A model generated the notes under the pieces. The model ran no database searches. It was not told the origin of the DNA and was given only the letters and a program-made list of their open reading frames with translations. A stretch of DNA of 64,000 nucleotides, from positions 13,481,501 to 13,545,500 of the forward strand of contig NC_061781.1 in the NCBI RefSeq assembly GCF_022458985.1, read 5' to 3'. Numbering within the stretch: the first letter of the stretch is position 1; the number at the start of each line of letters is the position of its first letter. Source of the stretch: Mugil cephalus (taxonomy: Eukaryota; Chordata; Actinopteri; Mugiliformes; Mugilidae). This document shows, piece after piece, positions 13,905 to 26,880 of the stretch. The translations under genes were made by a program, and so were the position numbers.

Positions 13905-16612
13905 TAGATGCTGTCTTAACTAAATCGGTACACAATTAAATGGATAATTTAGTAACAAAAAACAAATAGGGGTTATACAAAGGTAAATACATATGGAAGT
14001 AAGTTAAAACAAGAATATACATTTAGGTCACAATTTATAAATTATTAAGTCCTGCATCTATTTCAATGTTAGTTTTGGTAAGTTTACACAAGAAACACAG
14101 TTTTATTTATTGGGTAGTTTACTTATTTTTCATTATGGCAGTTTTGTTCTGAATTTACAGTAAAAATCCAACATCTTATTCAGGTTTTGAGTAATACTGT
14201 ACAGACTATACAGACATTCTCCCTGACAATAAGCTTATGTCCACATTTCTTTCTTTCTCCATATTTCCTATTATTAGCTTTCATATCATTCGAGGAAGCA
14301 AGTGATGTGACCCTGCACTGCTGCTGTGCTAATACATGCACCCTCTGCTGTACTCCACACACGGTGTATCTACTTTTACTTCACCAGATGGTGCTAGAGG
14401 ATAATATGGCCACGGGAGTTGAGCAGCTTAAGCTTTACAGCCCATTAATCAACAAAAACATTAATCCACCAGTACATCTAAATCTCACAATTTGCAGATG
14501 TGTCAGCAGTGAGAATAATTGTTGGAAATGATCATTTTCAATTTACTGTGTTTTTTTTTTTTCTTCAGGAGAATATGGGCACCGTGGCTCCCGCTTTGCC
14601 AGTCAGCAGCACCGTTGACTAGTACGTGTCTCTCCCTGCGAGACTTTCCCAGTTTAAAATCACGGATGTTGCGGCTAAAGACGGCCGTTTATCTTTCCTC
14701 ACCCTTTATTTATCTATTTGTCAGTCAGGACATGGTGGAGGCATTTGAAGCCATTCAAGACAAATTCCGCCACATTCGGTCTCTAGCGCGAAGGCAGAAA
14801 GATCACCTAAAAAGGTTCCACGGAGGGAATGATGCATCGACCGGTAATACCGACATTTTTCACACATTTATTTTGCACGGCCCAAATCAAAAATATGTTA
14901 AACGAAATATGTCGAATTATTTTGTTTTTGTGTTTTAGTGCAACTGATTTGTTCTTTAATCAAATAGCAACACCTCATCTAGGACTGTACATAACAGCAG
15001 GTTGAACCTTTGAACTGTGGTAGACCATCTTTGACAATAATGTGGATTAACATATTTCATAATTCCACTGACAAGTGCATGTTGGCTTTAAATGAAATCT
15101 GTATAATTATTAATATGACAGTTTTTCATATATTAGAGGATTTGTTTTATATACTATACATATAGAATCTTTAATATAAATATTGGGACATTATATAAAC
15201 AAACTGAAAAGACTGCTCTGCAGGTGTTTAAAAAAAAAAAAAAGCTGTGTGGAACTTCTAAAATGTTTGCCAAATGTCCTTAAAGCCAGACCTGGAACAC
15301 GTCAGCATGTTGACAGAGAAACCGTGTGAAATCTCATCTTTTTCTGCCGTCTGACAGATCAGCGGTTCTCCATGCCCATCCAGTGCACAGACCGCACCGC
15401 AGAGGCAGAGAGACCCTTTCCCTCGGCTTTGAGGTCAGCGGCGGACAACCCTCTCCTGCCCACATCTCTCGCGTCCCGCGGCGCCAGCCAGGACGACAGG
15501 GACCTGGTGGACTCCCTCACCAAACTCAGCGTCAAATTTCCGCCCTCCGCGGACAGTGAATACGAGTTCCTGAACAGCGCTCCGGAGAGGCCGATCGGCC
15601 TGCCCATGAAGCGGCCTCTCGGCAGCGTCTCCTCCACGCTGACAGAGGAGGAGCCCGTGAAACTGCCCATGGCTTTTGTCTACCCCACATCCCCCTCCCA
15701 CTCAACATCATCTTCGCTCTCCCAGGAGAGCGTGCGGGGACCCCAGCAGGTGAGAATCACAGGAGAAGGTCTGAGAAAACTAGTAGCAAATTATCAGTTT
15801 CTGATTGGTCTTTGCTAATGGAGGAGTGAAACAGTGTGAAGTCCAAAAATATCCCCTTGGCTAAACTTGAAACGTATTACTGTGTAATCTGTGCGGAGTC
15901 TTTTTTTACTTAAGCATGGATGCTCTGGATATATTTGGCATCTTTGCTAGAAAGTGTGAGCCAGATGGAAGCACATTACAGTGTCTCATTCTAATGAAAC
16001 GAGCATGATAGTTAAGTGGGGTTTTATTGCTGATGTCGGTACAACGCGTAATAATAATAATAATAATAATTAAAAAAGAAAATTGTGAATGACGTGCGAT
16101 AATAACCACAAAGTTGGTCCAGCTTTTTATTGTATGAGTCAATCCGTGGATTACACCAACACAGGCATTTATACTAGGCTGTTTTGATGGTTTGGATGAG
16201 CACATAAATAGCAAGATAATTAAACACTTGAGAATAGTGCTTTGCCTTTGCTGCGGCTGAGTATTTGTTCAGACTGTTGGGTTGATGGAGGACATCTACT
16301 GGTATTTTTTTTAAAGCAATACTTCAACTTTTAAGGCCAAGCGGTCCAGTTAGCTTTAATAGAGCCTGTGCAAGGATTATTTCGAGCATGTTTAATACAT
16401 TGTTTTCTTTGGTCCATCCCGCTCCGCAGCCTCTCTGGAGCCCTGGGCTGTGTGATCCGGATGACGTGGGGACGGAGCTGGCGACGCCTCAGAGCAGCAG
16501 TCCCGATAAATGTGCTTTCTGCCACGCTGTGGTTCCTCAGGACCGAATGACCAGCCACCTCTACTTGCATTTCTCTACTAAGACTGAAGCCGACAGCGGA
16601 GGCAGAGACTGA
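13001..16612 (+). CDS. tank: TRAF family member-associated NF-kappaB activator (TANK), 7 coding exons
   Basis: Exons 13001-13099, 13316-13424, 13569-13639, 14569-14621, 14725-14843, 15358-15749 and 16430-16612 join in phase to a 341-residue protein; human TANK is 425, the shortfall lying mainly in the middle. TANK is a cytoplasmic scaffold that binds TRAF2/3 and the kinases TBK1/IKKepsilon and modulates NF-kappaB and interferon signalling. The start MERNIGDQLNKAFEAYRQ matches the family N-terminus and has G at -3 and +4; the frame stays open upstream, so family similarity decides the start. Residues 5-70 and about 117-140 look coiled-coil. PIQCT (157-161) is the TRAF-binding PxQxT motif. A C-terminal zinc finger has Cys309, Cys312, His324 and His328. 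The a/b paralogue is unresolved. Confidence 0.95.
13640..14568 (+). other. tank intron 3
   Basis: A 929-nt intron with donor ACG/GTACGT and a poly-T plus CAG acceptor at 14568. It holds the TG microsatellite and otherwise AT-rich sequence with no gene. The remaining tank introns of over 300 nt (14844-15357 and 15750-16429) also show nothing except a TAA trinucleotide run near 16049-16069. Confidence 0.8.
13869..13901. repeat. (TG)n microsatellite in tank intron
   Basis: Perfect TG dinucleotides in the intron between the third and fourth coding exons of tank. Confidence 0.95.
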
Positions 16613-16858
16613 CGGGTACAAGGCCACAGCTACTTCCAGACTTTTACTGTTTTTCATGGTCTTGTCCTGCCTGCCATGAACTATGAGCGCTGTATTGGAT
16701 TTGAGAGAATGACACTGCGATAAGACTTGAATCCATTTATTTAATACTGAAGAATTGAATGGTACACTTTCCCTGCCCATTATATTTTTCTAATACCACG
16801 CTTCAATTTATTTTTTATTATTATTATTTTTTTTTTTGCGTAAAGGTATATATGAGCA

Positions 16859-16864
16859 AATAAA
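16859..16864 (+). terminator. candidate tank polyadenylation signal
   Basis: AATAAA about 250 nt after the stop codon. A second AATAAA at 17491-17496 is an alternative for a longer 3' UTR. Confidence 0.5.
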
Positions 16865-17149
16865 CCAACATTTACTCTTGCTGCAATTTTTATCACTTGA
16901 AGATTTTTTTGTTTTTTTTTTTCAACGTGCAGTTAAAAAAGATGTAGTGGATGTGACCACACATCAAGACATGAGGCACACCATCTTTATTACCTTTCTC
17001 CCTCAAACATGTGTATAATTTTTTTTTTTAAAACGTAATTTGAAATAATCTCCCTAATTATTAGCTGTTGCTATGTACAGTACACGGCATTACCTCCGCC
17101 CTCCTTTTATGCTCCCTTTGGAGTCTATATCTCATGACAACCATATGTT

Positions 17150-17500
17150 ACACGTTAGAGATGTCAACAGTATGCATGAAGTGACTTAAACAATAACCAA
17201 TTAGGCTTCTCTACAGTGGTGGACTGGCTGATTAGCGCTGTTTTCAGGTGAATTCCCATCATTGCAGACTTAAGGCTGGATAATTTCAAGCAGATGTGTA
17301 TCATTCTCTGTGATATTACCAACTTTAAGATTCGCTTAAAAGTTAATATGCCATGTGTTCATTAAGATTTCCCGCGTGTTGTTTAATTAGACGCTGTCTG
17401 TATAGTTAAGATGTATCATAGGCAACATTTGGCTGTATTTATGTAGGCAATTTATTTAAAAGGTGACGTGCCAGTTATGTTATCCAGAGTAATAAAGTGA
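17150..17500. promoter_or_regulatory. candidate conserved noncoding element
   Basis: A 350-nt block free of simple repeats and coding potential, with TTAATTAGACG and other ATTA cores. It sits just downstream of tank and could be its long 3' UTR or an enhancer. Support is from sequence texture only. Confidence 0.25.
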
Positions 17501-20500
17501 TTGTAGGTGTGCCACTTTTAAATTACATTATGGCCTGTGCAGTAAAAATAGTGGCGAAGCTGTCACAATTTCACGAGAGTGACGAAACGCGCGGTTGAAG
17601 AACATATTTTATAGTGTGTACGCTACCTGTCATAGGACTACGCCGTATTTTCTTTCTTTTTTTTTTTTTTTTAAAACCGCGGCGTCTACTTCGGCAGCGT
17701 TTATTCACACCTTCGCGAAGAATTGCTGTGATTTTTCACCGTTGAGCGTGATGATGTTTGAGGAACCGGGGACGCTGTGTGTTGGAACACTTTGTTGTGC
17801 AGTGAGGCCCTTGCAGACCTTCAGCTTTGGGCTGGTAACACTTGTGCTGAGTAGATGAGCTGGTGTGAAGCATGCAAACAACATTTTCTTTTTCTTTTTT
17901 TTATTTAAAAAAAACAAAAAACAAATGCTTAGTATTATAACTCACATCCAATAATCAAATACCCCTAGTAGATTGATTGATGTAGTAATTCAACCTTATA
18001 TAATATTTCGCCGCTGAGCCTTTGTGCGTGTTTCATAAATAACTCGGAAGGGTGTAAAAAAGATGGTGTTATGCTATCAGCTATTCTCAACTAATGAGTC
18101 ATTAGACTAACATAGGAGAGCACTGTTAAAACACAGCTAAGTAGAGGGAAAGAGAGCCATTTGGTGTATATACAAAGGTGAATGCTACATATTGATATAA
18201 TGTAATGTGTCAAGCATAATACATGTTTATTTTGGAGTGACATGGACCACATAATTCTACATATCACATCAAATCATGAACACTGAAGGGGAGAATTTAT
18301 TCCGATTTTTTTGGCAAATACATATCCCTAATGATCCTCTCTGGTTAATCTGTGAACAGTCGTACATTGTGCAGCCTGCACATGCTTTTCTCTCTGGGAT
18401 CATGAACAGCTGCTTGCTCATAATTATGTTGTCATTCATTGTTACTTGGAAGAGGAAACTCGTACTGACAGCTAGGTTTTTCTATACATATAAATATACA
18501 TGCATATATGTGTATATATATATGTGTGTGTGTGTGTTTGTATATATATTTACACACTTGTGCATATACAGTGATATGAAGTGGGGTTTTTTATGGGGAT
18601 ATTCTACTTGGCTTCCATTTAGCTCTAAGGCATTGTCATTTCCAGTGCCATATACAATCCATCTTTATCCTTGGGACATTTGCTACTGAGGCTGGAGGGT
18701 TTGAAATAGATTTAAGAGCTATAAAAAAAAAAGAAAGAAAGAAAAAAAGGAAAAGAGGACAAAAAAGAAAAGGGGAAGGATATGGATTGAGACGGAGAAG
18801 TAGCAGGCTGATTACAAGGTGTCAAAATTGCCAGGAGCAAGAAGGTGAAAGCAATCAGGGGTGAGAAGAGTGCAGCATTCGTGAGGGGCAACTAATTATC
18901 CATCTCATTTGTGGAGAGAAGCATTTGAGGCAGCCCTAGCCCACTGAATGGTGACAGATTGGTGCGGAGGAGAGGGGAGGTGTTAGAACAATGGAGCCCA
19001 GCTCACCATCATTACTGCATGCTAATCAGCAGTGCTCCTGCACCACCAGTCGGTGCTGCGGAGAGTTCGGGGAGACAGGGAAGTCACCAGCTTCAGGGAC
19101 TACAGTCATTTCCATGTAGGGAAGATGGGGAGGAAACTGACACACAGTATAGCCGTTGGCACTCTACCACTGCTTATTTGAGCTTGTAATTTCTCCCGTG
19201 CAGAGATTTATCGGCTCCTTCTTCTAATTTGGTCCTAGTTTGAAAGTGTTGTGAAATGCAAGAGAAATATTAGAGTTGTGTTTGGTGAAACACATGGTTT
19301 AGTCTTTTTTAATGCACAGTGTAAGCATTACCCACATGGACCACACCACGCGGCACTTTTATAACGAGCTTTAATCTTAAATGCACGTTGGTAAAGTAAA
19401 ATCTGAGTTTCTGTGTAATTTAAATGTGATTCGTGACCTTTAGTAAATTCATATACTCTTTAAGGAATGTTTATTTAAGTTATAAAAAAGAGAAAAAGAA
19501 TAAAGCTGAAAAAAAGACACCACTCATGGACAGTTTCTAGAAATAGAAAAATGTGTTTTTAGCAGATACACAAAATGTTGTGTATTATTTAATGAATCAG
19601 AGCTGTAGGTAAAAACAAAAAAAAAATCTAATTGGATTCTGCATTACTGTAGCATGACAACCATCTGAATATAACAAAGATGGTTTATTTTCGTACTTCA
19701 CATCCCGCGTTTGCTTTGTTTGTTACATTCATTAATGTTTAGAATGAATTCAACAGGACATGTGGCCACCAGCAGGGATAATGCCTGGTTGTGTTTAAAG
19801 ATGGGGAGTGTTGCTGTTAACATTTTTATTAAAGTTAAATTTTGAATCCATAATCCAGTTGTGCACAAAAGCCAAAATCTGTATGCATCATACATCACAG
19901 AAACAGCATGGTGGGCCTGGATATAAAATGCACACTGACTGAAAATAACTTGTTCTCTTTATTTTTCCAAATATTTACCAGAATTTAAATTGGTCAAAAA
20001 GTGACGTATTTACCCTTTAGTCATTTGTCTTTTTTTTTAAAATTAATTTTTAATATCTATTAATTTGTGATTTAGTTTTTACACCTTCCTTTTTTTTTTA
20101 ACTGTATATAAAAAATAGATTCGTAATTACCCTTTTTGCATTAATTAAGACATCACACCTGTGCCTGTTTGGTTTTGTGACATTAACCGATATCAAGCAA
20201 TATAATGTTTAAACAACACCAACAATTAAAATATCTCAACTCCGTGAAACAAACACACCTCGTTTCGTTATTGGCCCGTAATTGGATTATTACTGCGGCA
20301 GACAATGGACGGACGAGGCGGCGCTCCACTAAATCATTATCTCCAACAATTACTTTTTAAAAAATATTTTAACAACGTTTGTTAGATCATGCCACTGCCA
20401 AGGAGATATAACACGAGTGGGAAAAAAAATAGAGATTGTTAAAGGGTTTAATCAAATCGAAACAAAACAGAGAGATAGCAAGTGGATTAAGGTCACGTGG

Positions 20501-23500
20501 CTAGAGTGCCCTCTTCACATCAATGTCATTTAGATAATTAACAACTTAGGAGAGAAGCATATTCAACTGTCTGTGCACTGGTCACCGTTGGCATGAGAGA
20601 CTGCCAACTCTCATGGCGTCGCGAGCTGAGAGTATCACCTCACAGTTGTCTTGCCATGCGTTGGGCTCCTTGTGCTCTCTGTGCAGAAGTGGTGGAGCTG
20701 ACTTCGTGTTCGATTAAATGTGTTGAAGCCATCGCTGCCTGTGCAAAGTCTCTGAACAGCCCCTCTCCATTGTGTTTGTTTCAGTGCTGGTCTGAGAGCC
20801 CTGATTTCTGGAGCAGAGACTTGGCAGTCACAGCAAGTGATGACAGCGGCAGTGGTGAGATCGCACCCGGAACCCCAGAGGAGGCTCACATTTCAGGCGG
20901 ATGAGAGGTCCGTTCAATACACAGAGCACAAAAGCACTGATCAGTGGAGTTTTAATGACGCTATTGTTCTGAAATCCGCGCCGCCGAGCCACAACAGCAA
21001 AAACTTTTTTAAAAAATATCCGTCCTCCATTCCTATTTTTTCCTATTTTCATTTTTTTTTTTTTTTTATTATTAGTGAAGGGTTGGAGTGTTGGACATTT
21101 GTAAACTTCTGAACTTTTTGGGGACATTTGGCTGCCAACTTGACAAAAAAAAAACTGTACAACTGAAAGTCTGGCTCTCAAGATGTCATCCTCCTGTTAT
21201 TTTATTGTCGCTGTTAAATCAGTGTAGGTTGTTTTTCTCCTTGACACATGGGGGTGGGACTGAGCATGGGGATGTTTGCGGAATGGTAACTTGCAATTCA
21301 AGGGTTAAGGCAGCATGAAAGAATCCATTCTCGGTTTAATGACCTAGCCTTGCTGGGCGAGGACGACAGGGAACATGCTCTTGACTTGTACTGAATTTGC
21401 CAATTAACACCTCCGGTAACAGGCTGCCTCTGAACATCACCAGTGTAGAGAAAGGAGGAGCAACTCCCATGCTTTGTTTTTCAGCCTCTGATCTCGTAAT
21501 GATAAGGTCCGCGATTTCAACATATACAGAAAATTATTTTGTCTTTATGCACGCTTTATTTTCTTTCATAGTAGAAAATCCTTTGTGAATTGCTGCTACA
21601 GCTCTTAGATAAAACCCCGCTCTCGCTGTCAGACTGAAAACGAAGTTGGAAACATTTTATTTCTCCGCATGCCTGCCTGAATCCTTATGTAGTTATTGGG
21701 CATTCTATTTTTCGCACACAACCATATGGCCGCGTGCGGCTTCAATTAGACACATGGCTGGTATCTAAGATACACCGTGCTCGATTAGGTTTGTCCCTTC
21801 TTATTGTTATACATGGGAAATGCAACAGCGCTGTCCTCGATAGATACATCAGGAAAAGATCTTTCCCTTCAAATAAGGCCCCCGTTTTTGTCACCCCTCT
21901 GGTTTCACACATGCTTATCAGACTCCCAAACAACACCTAGTACAGGTGTGAATATCAAAATCCCCAGTGAAAATCACAGTGGGTACTCTCATGTTGTCTT
22001 CGGAGTCCTCTTACATACAGCAGTGGCTTTGCATCGGGGCTGAGATGCTGCTGGCTAACAGCAACTGCAGAAACACCTTTGGCTAAGTGTAAGGTGGACC
22101 TCCTTACACCAAATGTGCCTAATGACTGGAACACCAACACCCGGATCTAATTGAAAAAGGTGCCTAAGTGTACAGTAGCTGGTTTTTGCCCGGTACAGTC
22201 ACACCATAACACGGTAGTTTCGCAATTCATTAGCAGGTACTTTCACAATATACAATAATTGAAAGATGGCTGCATAATTGATAGCGGTTCACACCATAGG
22301 GAAAGTGCAGCGATCAATCTAATGATAGTGATAAAGTGTAGTGGGTTGGTATGAAGATGATACCACTCGAGGTGTGGGCTGTGTTCATTTGCGATGACAA
22401 AGGCCTCGTCCTGACGCTTTGTCAACATAACAGATACAAACACTGTGAACACGTTAGTCTTATTCACGTTGGAAGGAGTGAAGAGACTCACCTCCCAGAG
22501 GTTAGTGGATCACAGCTCTCGTTCTCGTGGCGGCTACCTTTCGCGTAGCAGAGCCGTGGAAGAATATGAACCTGGTTGGAGATGCTACATACAAATCAAT
22601 TCATTTATTCAGTGTTAAGAAACCATCTGGCTTGATTAGAGCTGAAAGTCATCCTGGCAGGCCAGTTTCCTGACTGACACCTCATAGAATTAGTGGGAGG
22701 ACGGCTTAATTTACTGTCTCCGCTCAGCCCAGACTACGCGGCTTATCATCTCGCCGCGCTCTAAACTCGGATATGAACTGAAAAAGTCTTCCGCGAGCCC
22801 CCCGGCTTCCTCGAGTCTTTGTTACAGCATTGAACAGATTCAGCATATCTGGTTGTTTATTAGTCTTAGATAGTGAGATATAACACTTTTTGTGTTCTCT
22901 TTGTGGAAGCTGTGAAAATGGCACGCCATATGTAATACACTTGCTTGCTGTTGGTCTTGCCAATTCCCCCAAGATTGGTAATTCCTGTGCCAATGCTCAC
23001 ACTCTCTCTTTGTCCTTGTGATTTGATTGAGCTGGTTGGATTGGTTTCTTTCTGATGCCGTGTCTGGTGTTTAGCTGTCGATTTGATGTCATTCGCCATC
23101 CAGTTAAAATAACCGTTTGAACCAGAACATACGTGTTCAGCTGTACCTCCTAGCTACTGATGAAACGGGTAACAAATAAATAATGCTAGTAATGAAAAAA
23201 AAAAAGAAATCCCCGAATTGCACTTGGTAAACAGGCGACCAACGTGTAATCCTGTCATGTTTTTTTTTTTTTTTTTTCCTTCCTCTTCTAATTCTGCACA
23301 AAACAAATTGGCTGCATATTTTGTTCACACCTCGTGTAACTTGGGGATAGCGAGCGCAATTCTCCCCCGTCCTACCTGTGACAACAACCTGCAAAGTGCT
23401 CCCAGTGCCCTAATCTGCAAGGCAGGGACCTGCTGCTGCTGCATGTAGACGTTGTTTTCCTTTTCCGTAGATGCTTGTCCCTGTGGTTTTTACATTTGCA

Positions 23501-24466
23501 CACCCACCAGAATCACACAAGGTAAAAGAGAATATGTGAGTGTCTCGCAAGCCACCAAATTTATTTATTTTTTTTTTTTTTCCTCCAAAACATGCTCGCG
23601 TTCGGCAGAAAGCAATAAAGGCATACTGATGGTGTTTGATTTAGAAATGGCAGTCAGACCGTGATTTTAGCATCAACAGATGGCCGGTAGATTGGTTTAA
23701 ATGAGTAACACCACTGCCTGCTTTAGAGTTGGCGCAAGTAGTAGAGTAGTGTACTACTGTCTTATCATATCTCCTTGTGTGAATGATGATGTCACCGTGA
23801 TAGATGCTACTCAAGTGGGATCAGACCTACTCAGTGATGCCTGTAGAGACCGGCTCTGGGAGATCCCTGTCTGGCTGCATTATTCAACAATGCTCCTTTA
23901 CCTCTCCCAGGGAAAAAGGGACTGCTGAATATTTGAAGGACAGATTCGATTTTTTATTTACGTGTGCGGATGTAGACGGGAGATGGGGGGGGGAGAAAAT
24001 AGAGATGGTGCCAGTCGGTGCAGCCTGGATGGTCACCAAGGCAACTTGCCGAGATTTTCAAACTGATCTACGGGACTTCTTGGCTGCATCACTGGGGGAC
24101 GTTTTGGAAAAGTGTGCTACTTCGAGCGCCTTTTGACTGCGACTATGAGTTGACAGCTCATTGATCATTTTAGTTTGTGCGTACCAGTTAGTTTGGAATT
24201 TAATAGTCGCTGATTAGTCTGCTTTGTGGCTGTAGCTGGTCTCACCGCACCTTGCAAAGCAGTTTCTCGAGACTATGCTAAAATTTAAGAAAAAAAAAGA
24301 AAAAGAAGAAAAGGTTCCGGGTGTCCTCTGGAATCCTGGGCTGTTTTGTTAAATTGAATGAATCAATATTTCAGTTGCAGCATAAGAAAGGAAATCTGCT
24401 CATTGATAACATACCAGACATTGTGCCAGACAGTGATAGTCTATTTTCAAAACGACAGCGTAAATA

Positions 24467-24468
<2 letters not shown>

Positions 24469-24497
<29 letters not shown>
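24469..24497. repeat. poly-A tract (29 nt)
   Basis: Homopolymer A run. No obvious retrogene precedes it. Confidence 0.9.
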
Positions 24498-26459
24498 CAT
24501 GGCTGCAGAACCACTGCACAGATCCTGACGAGCCAAGCTGAGTATTGATCCATCTGGCTCTGAAGACACTGTCATGTCACCTTTGCATTTAAGTGTTATC
24601 TTGTCAGCTTCAAATGATCTAGCTGTCAGATCTGGAGAAGGCTGGCCTACGTGATGCCGCTTTTGTCTCTAATGTCCAGCTGTTGCTTCAACAGACCGTG
24701 GCAGCGAGAGGCGGAATCGGCGTTCGCCGCGTTTGGTTAGATTTGCCTGATCTGCCGACACAAGGCCGTCCAGAGATATGTGTGCCTTCAGGATGTTGTG
24801 TGCTGGGCGCACCTGTGTCACCAAATATGGGAACATGCGTGACAGTTGACTCTTTTTTTTATTCTTCTTCCCCCCGTTGGATTGTCAGCCTTTCCCTCAG
24901 ATAATTAAACAGACATCTTACGAGGAATGTTATCGGAAGCTCGGTAGCAGCACAAACCAAGTGCAAATTGCTTTAAAATTGATTCCTTTTTTTTTTTTTT
25001 TTTTAACTCCAGAAGATGGGACTGATAGTTAAAGGGTGGGAATTCAGGCTCGTGGTGAAAGGGCACAAACTCTTTCCACCAAGGTGTGGTAACAGGGTGA
25101 AAATTTGAAAGCAAATTCGCTCCTCACTAATGTGGCCTACATCACCCTAATGACAACACGCCCCACACCCCCCACCCCCTTTCTGTATTGCACTCACAGC
25201 ATTAATTTTCGTGTTTTCACTCACATTTATTTATTTCTTTTCTTTTATATTCTTTCTTATCTCGTGCTAGTGTCTGATGTGTAATTCAGCCCCGGTGCAG
25301 CTGCTTTCGTTTCTCGGTCATTTAAAGGGTGGCTCAGCTCCTAAAGGCTCTCAGAGATGTTGCAGGCCAGTGAGCATGTTGGGCTGCCACAAAGACGGCA
25401 GTGAGACGTCGGCCAGTAGTTCGCACTTGTTGGAGCACACTGGTGAGGCCGCGAAGATGGATCCTTTCTTGATTATACGGTACTGTCTGTATTTCTCATT
25501 TTTCTAATCCGTGTGAAACGATGGCGCCGTGTTCTTTTCTCTGCTCAATGCCTGCAGCGTGCACGATCCTGTAATGCCTTCAGTATGGATTAAACATTCT
25601 TATTGACAAACCGAAAAAATGAAAAAAATAAAAATCTAAATGCCTATATGCATTTCTATGCGAGCCTTACCACTGGCGAAGTTTGTCAAGAAAATAAAAA
25701 AATAAACTGGTTTCCACGTGTTTGTTTGTGACAGACTAGATGTGAGTGGTGGCGACATAAATCATGTCAGATTTATTTTTCCTCTCAACTTGGAACAGAG
25801 TTCTCTTCCCAGTAGAATTCAGAACTGATCATTAACCTTTCCTTTAGTTCCTTCCCTTGCCTGGTCACATTTCCTCTCTATTTGGTTCCTGGCCCCATAT
25901 GCCACTTTCCTATTTCCTGCCTGCAGACAGCAGGGAGTAGCTCTATTATCACCTTCCTAGAGCTGTCTTTGAATGTGAGAGGCAATTCCATTTCACTCAG
26001 TCACGGGGAGGACGAGGGGGAGGGAAAAAAAAAAAAAAAAAAAAAAGCACACCAGAGCACACAGAAATTGGTTTAGGTTTGCTTCTTATAGTCGAATGTA
26101 AGACTATTTTGTTTTTTCTGCTTTTTTTTTCTGCTGCAAACGTGCAGATTTTCGGGGTGCAGCTTCAAATAAGAGCAGAGGTTAAGTGCCGCGCATCATG
26201 TCTGGCTGTCGCGTGAACGCTTTATCTCCAGCTCCATTTAGAAGGCATCTTTTGAAATATTAACAATCCTAAAGCAGGTATAATACACCGCTGTGAGGCT
26301 GCGTCTAAACATATCAAAGACGTCTCCGATGCATTCACTCTGGTGTGTGCGTCCTCTGCATTTTGCAGCGTTTTACTCGAAGCCTGCGTTATTTTTGGGC
26401 ATCCCTAAGTCTCATTCCAGCTTTTTTATCAGCGTCTAGTTCTTTGGAATGGCCGGGCT

Positions 26460-26880
26460 CTTGACAATATTGCTCCTGGATAAATTAAACATGAGTTACG
26501 TAGAGTGATAATCTGTGGGCCTCTCTTTTCACACTGCATTCCCAATGAGCTGCGTGTTGGCCTGGTGTTGTTGCCTGTGATTTTAATGAAGATTATTCTT
26601 GTAACACGACAGGCGCCTGTTTGCTCCTATTCTCCCCCAAATATTTTCTCTTCAAACTGAGAATTTTGTTTTCTTTCAACCGATCTGTGCAGCACTTGCA
26701 GCTTATTTTCCAAAGTATTTCTGTTGCGGGTCAATCATGGACATAATTAAAATATTTAGGTACCAAATCAGATGGCTGTTGTTTTTCGGATTAAGCATTC
26801 ATTGTCACGTCAGCCCAATTGTCGATTTAAGAATACACCGGCAGACACAGCTGTAACTGGGCAATTAGTGCTCATTTTCT
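26460..26880. promoter_or_regulatory. candidate conserved noncoding element
   Basis: A complex-sequence block with several homeodomain-type ATTA/TAAT cores, bounded on the right by a poly-A/AAG run at about 26920. No open frame fits an exon. Proposed as a tbr1-linked enhancer candidate purely by texture and position. Confidence 0.25.
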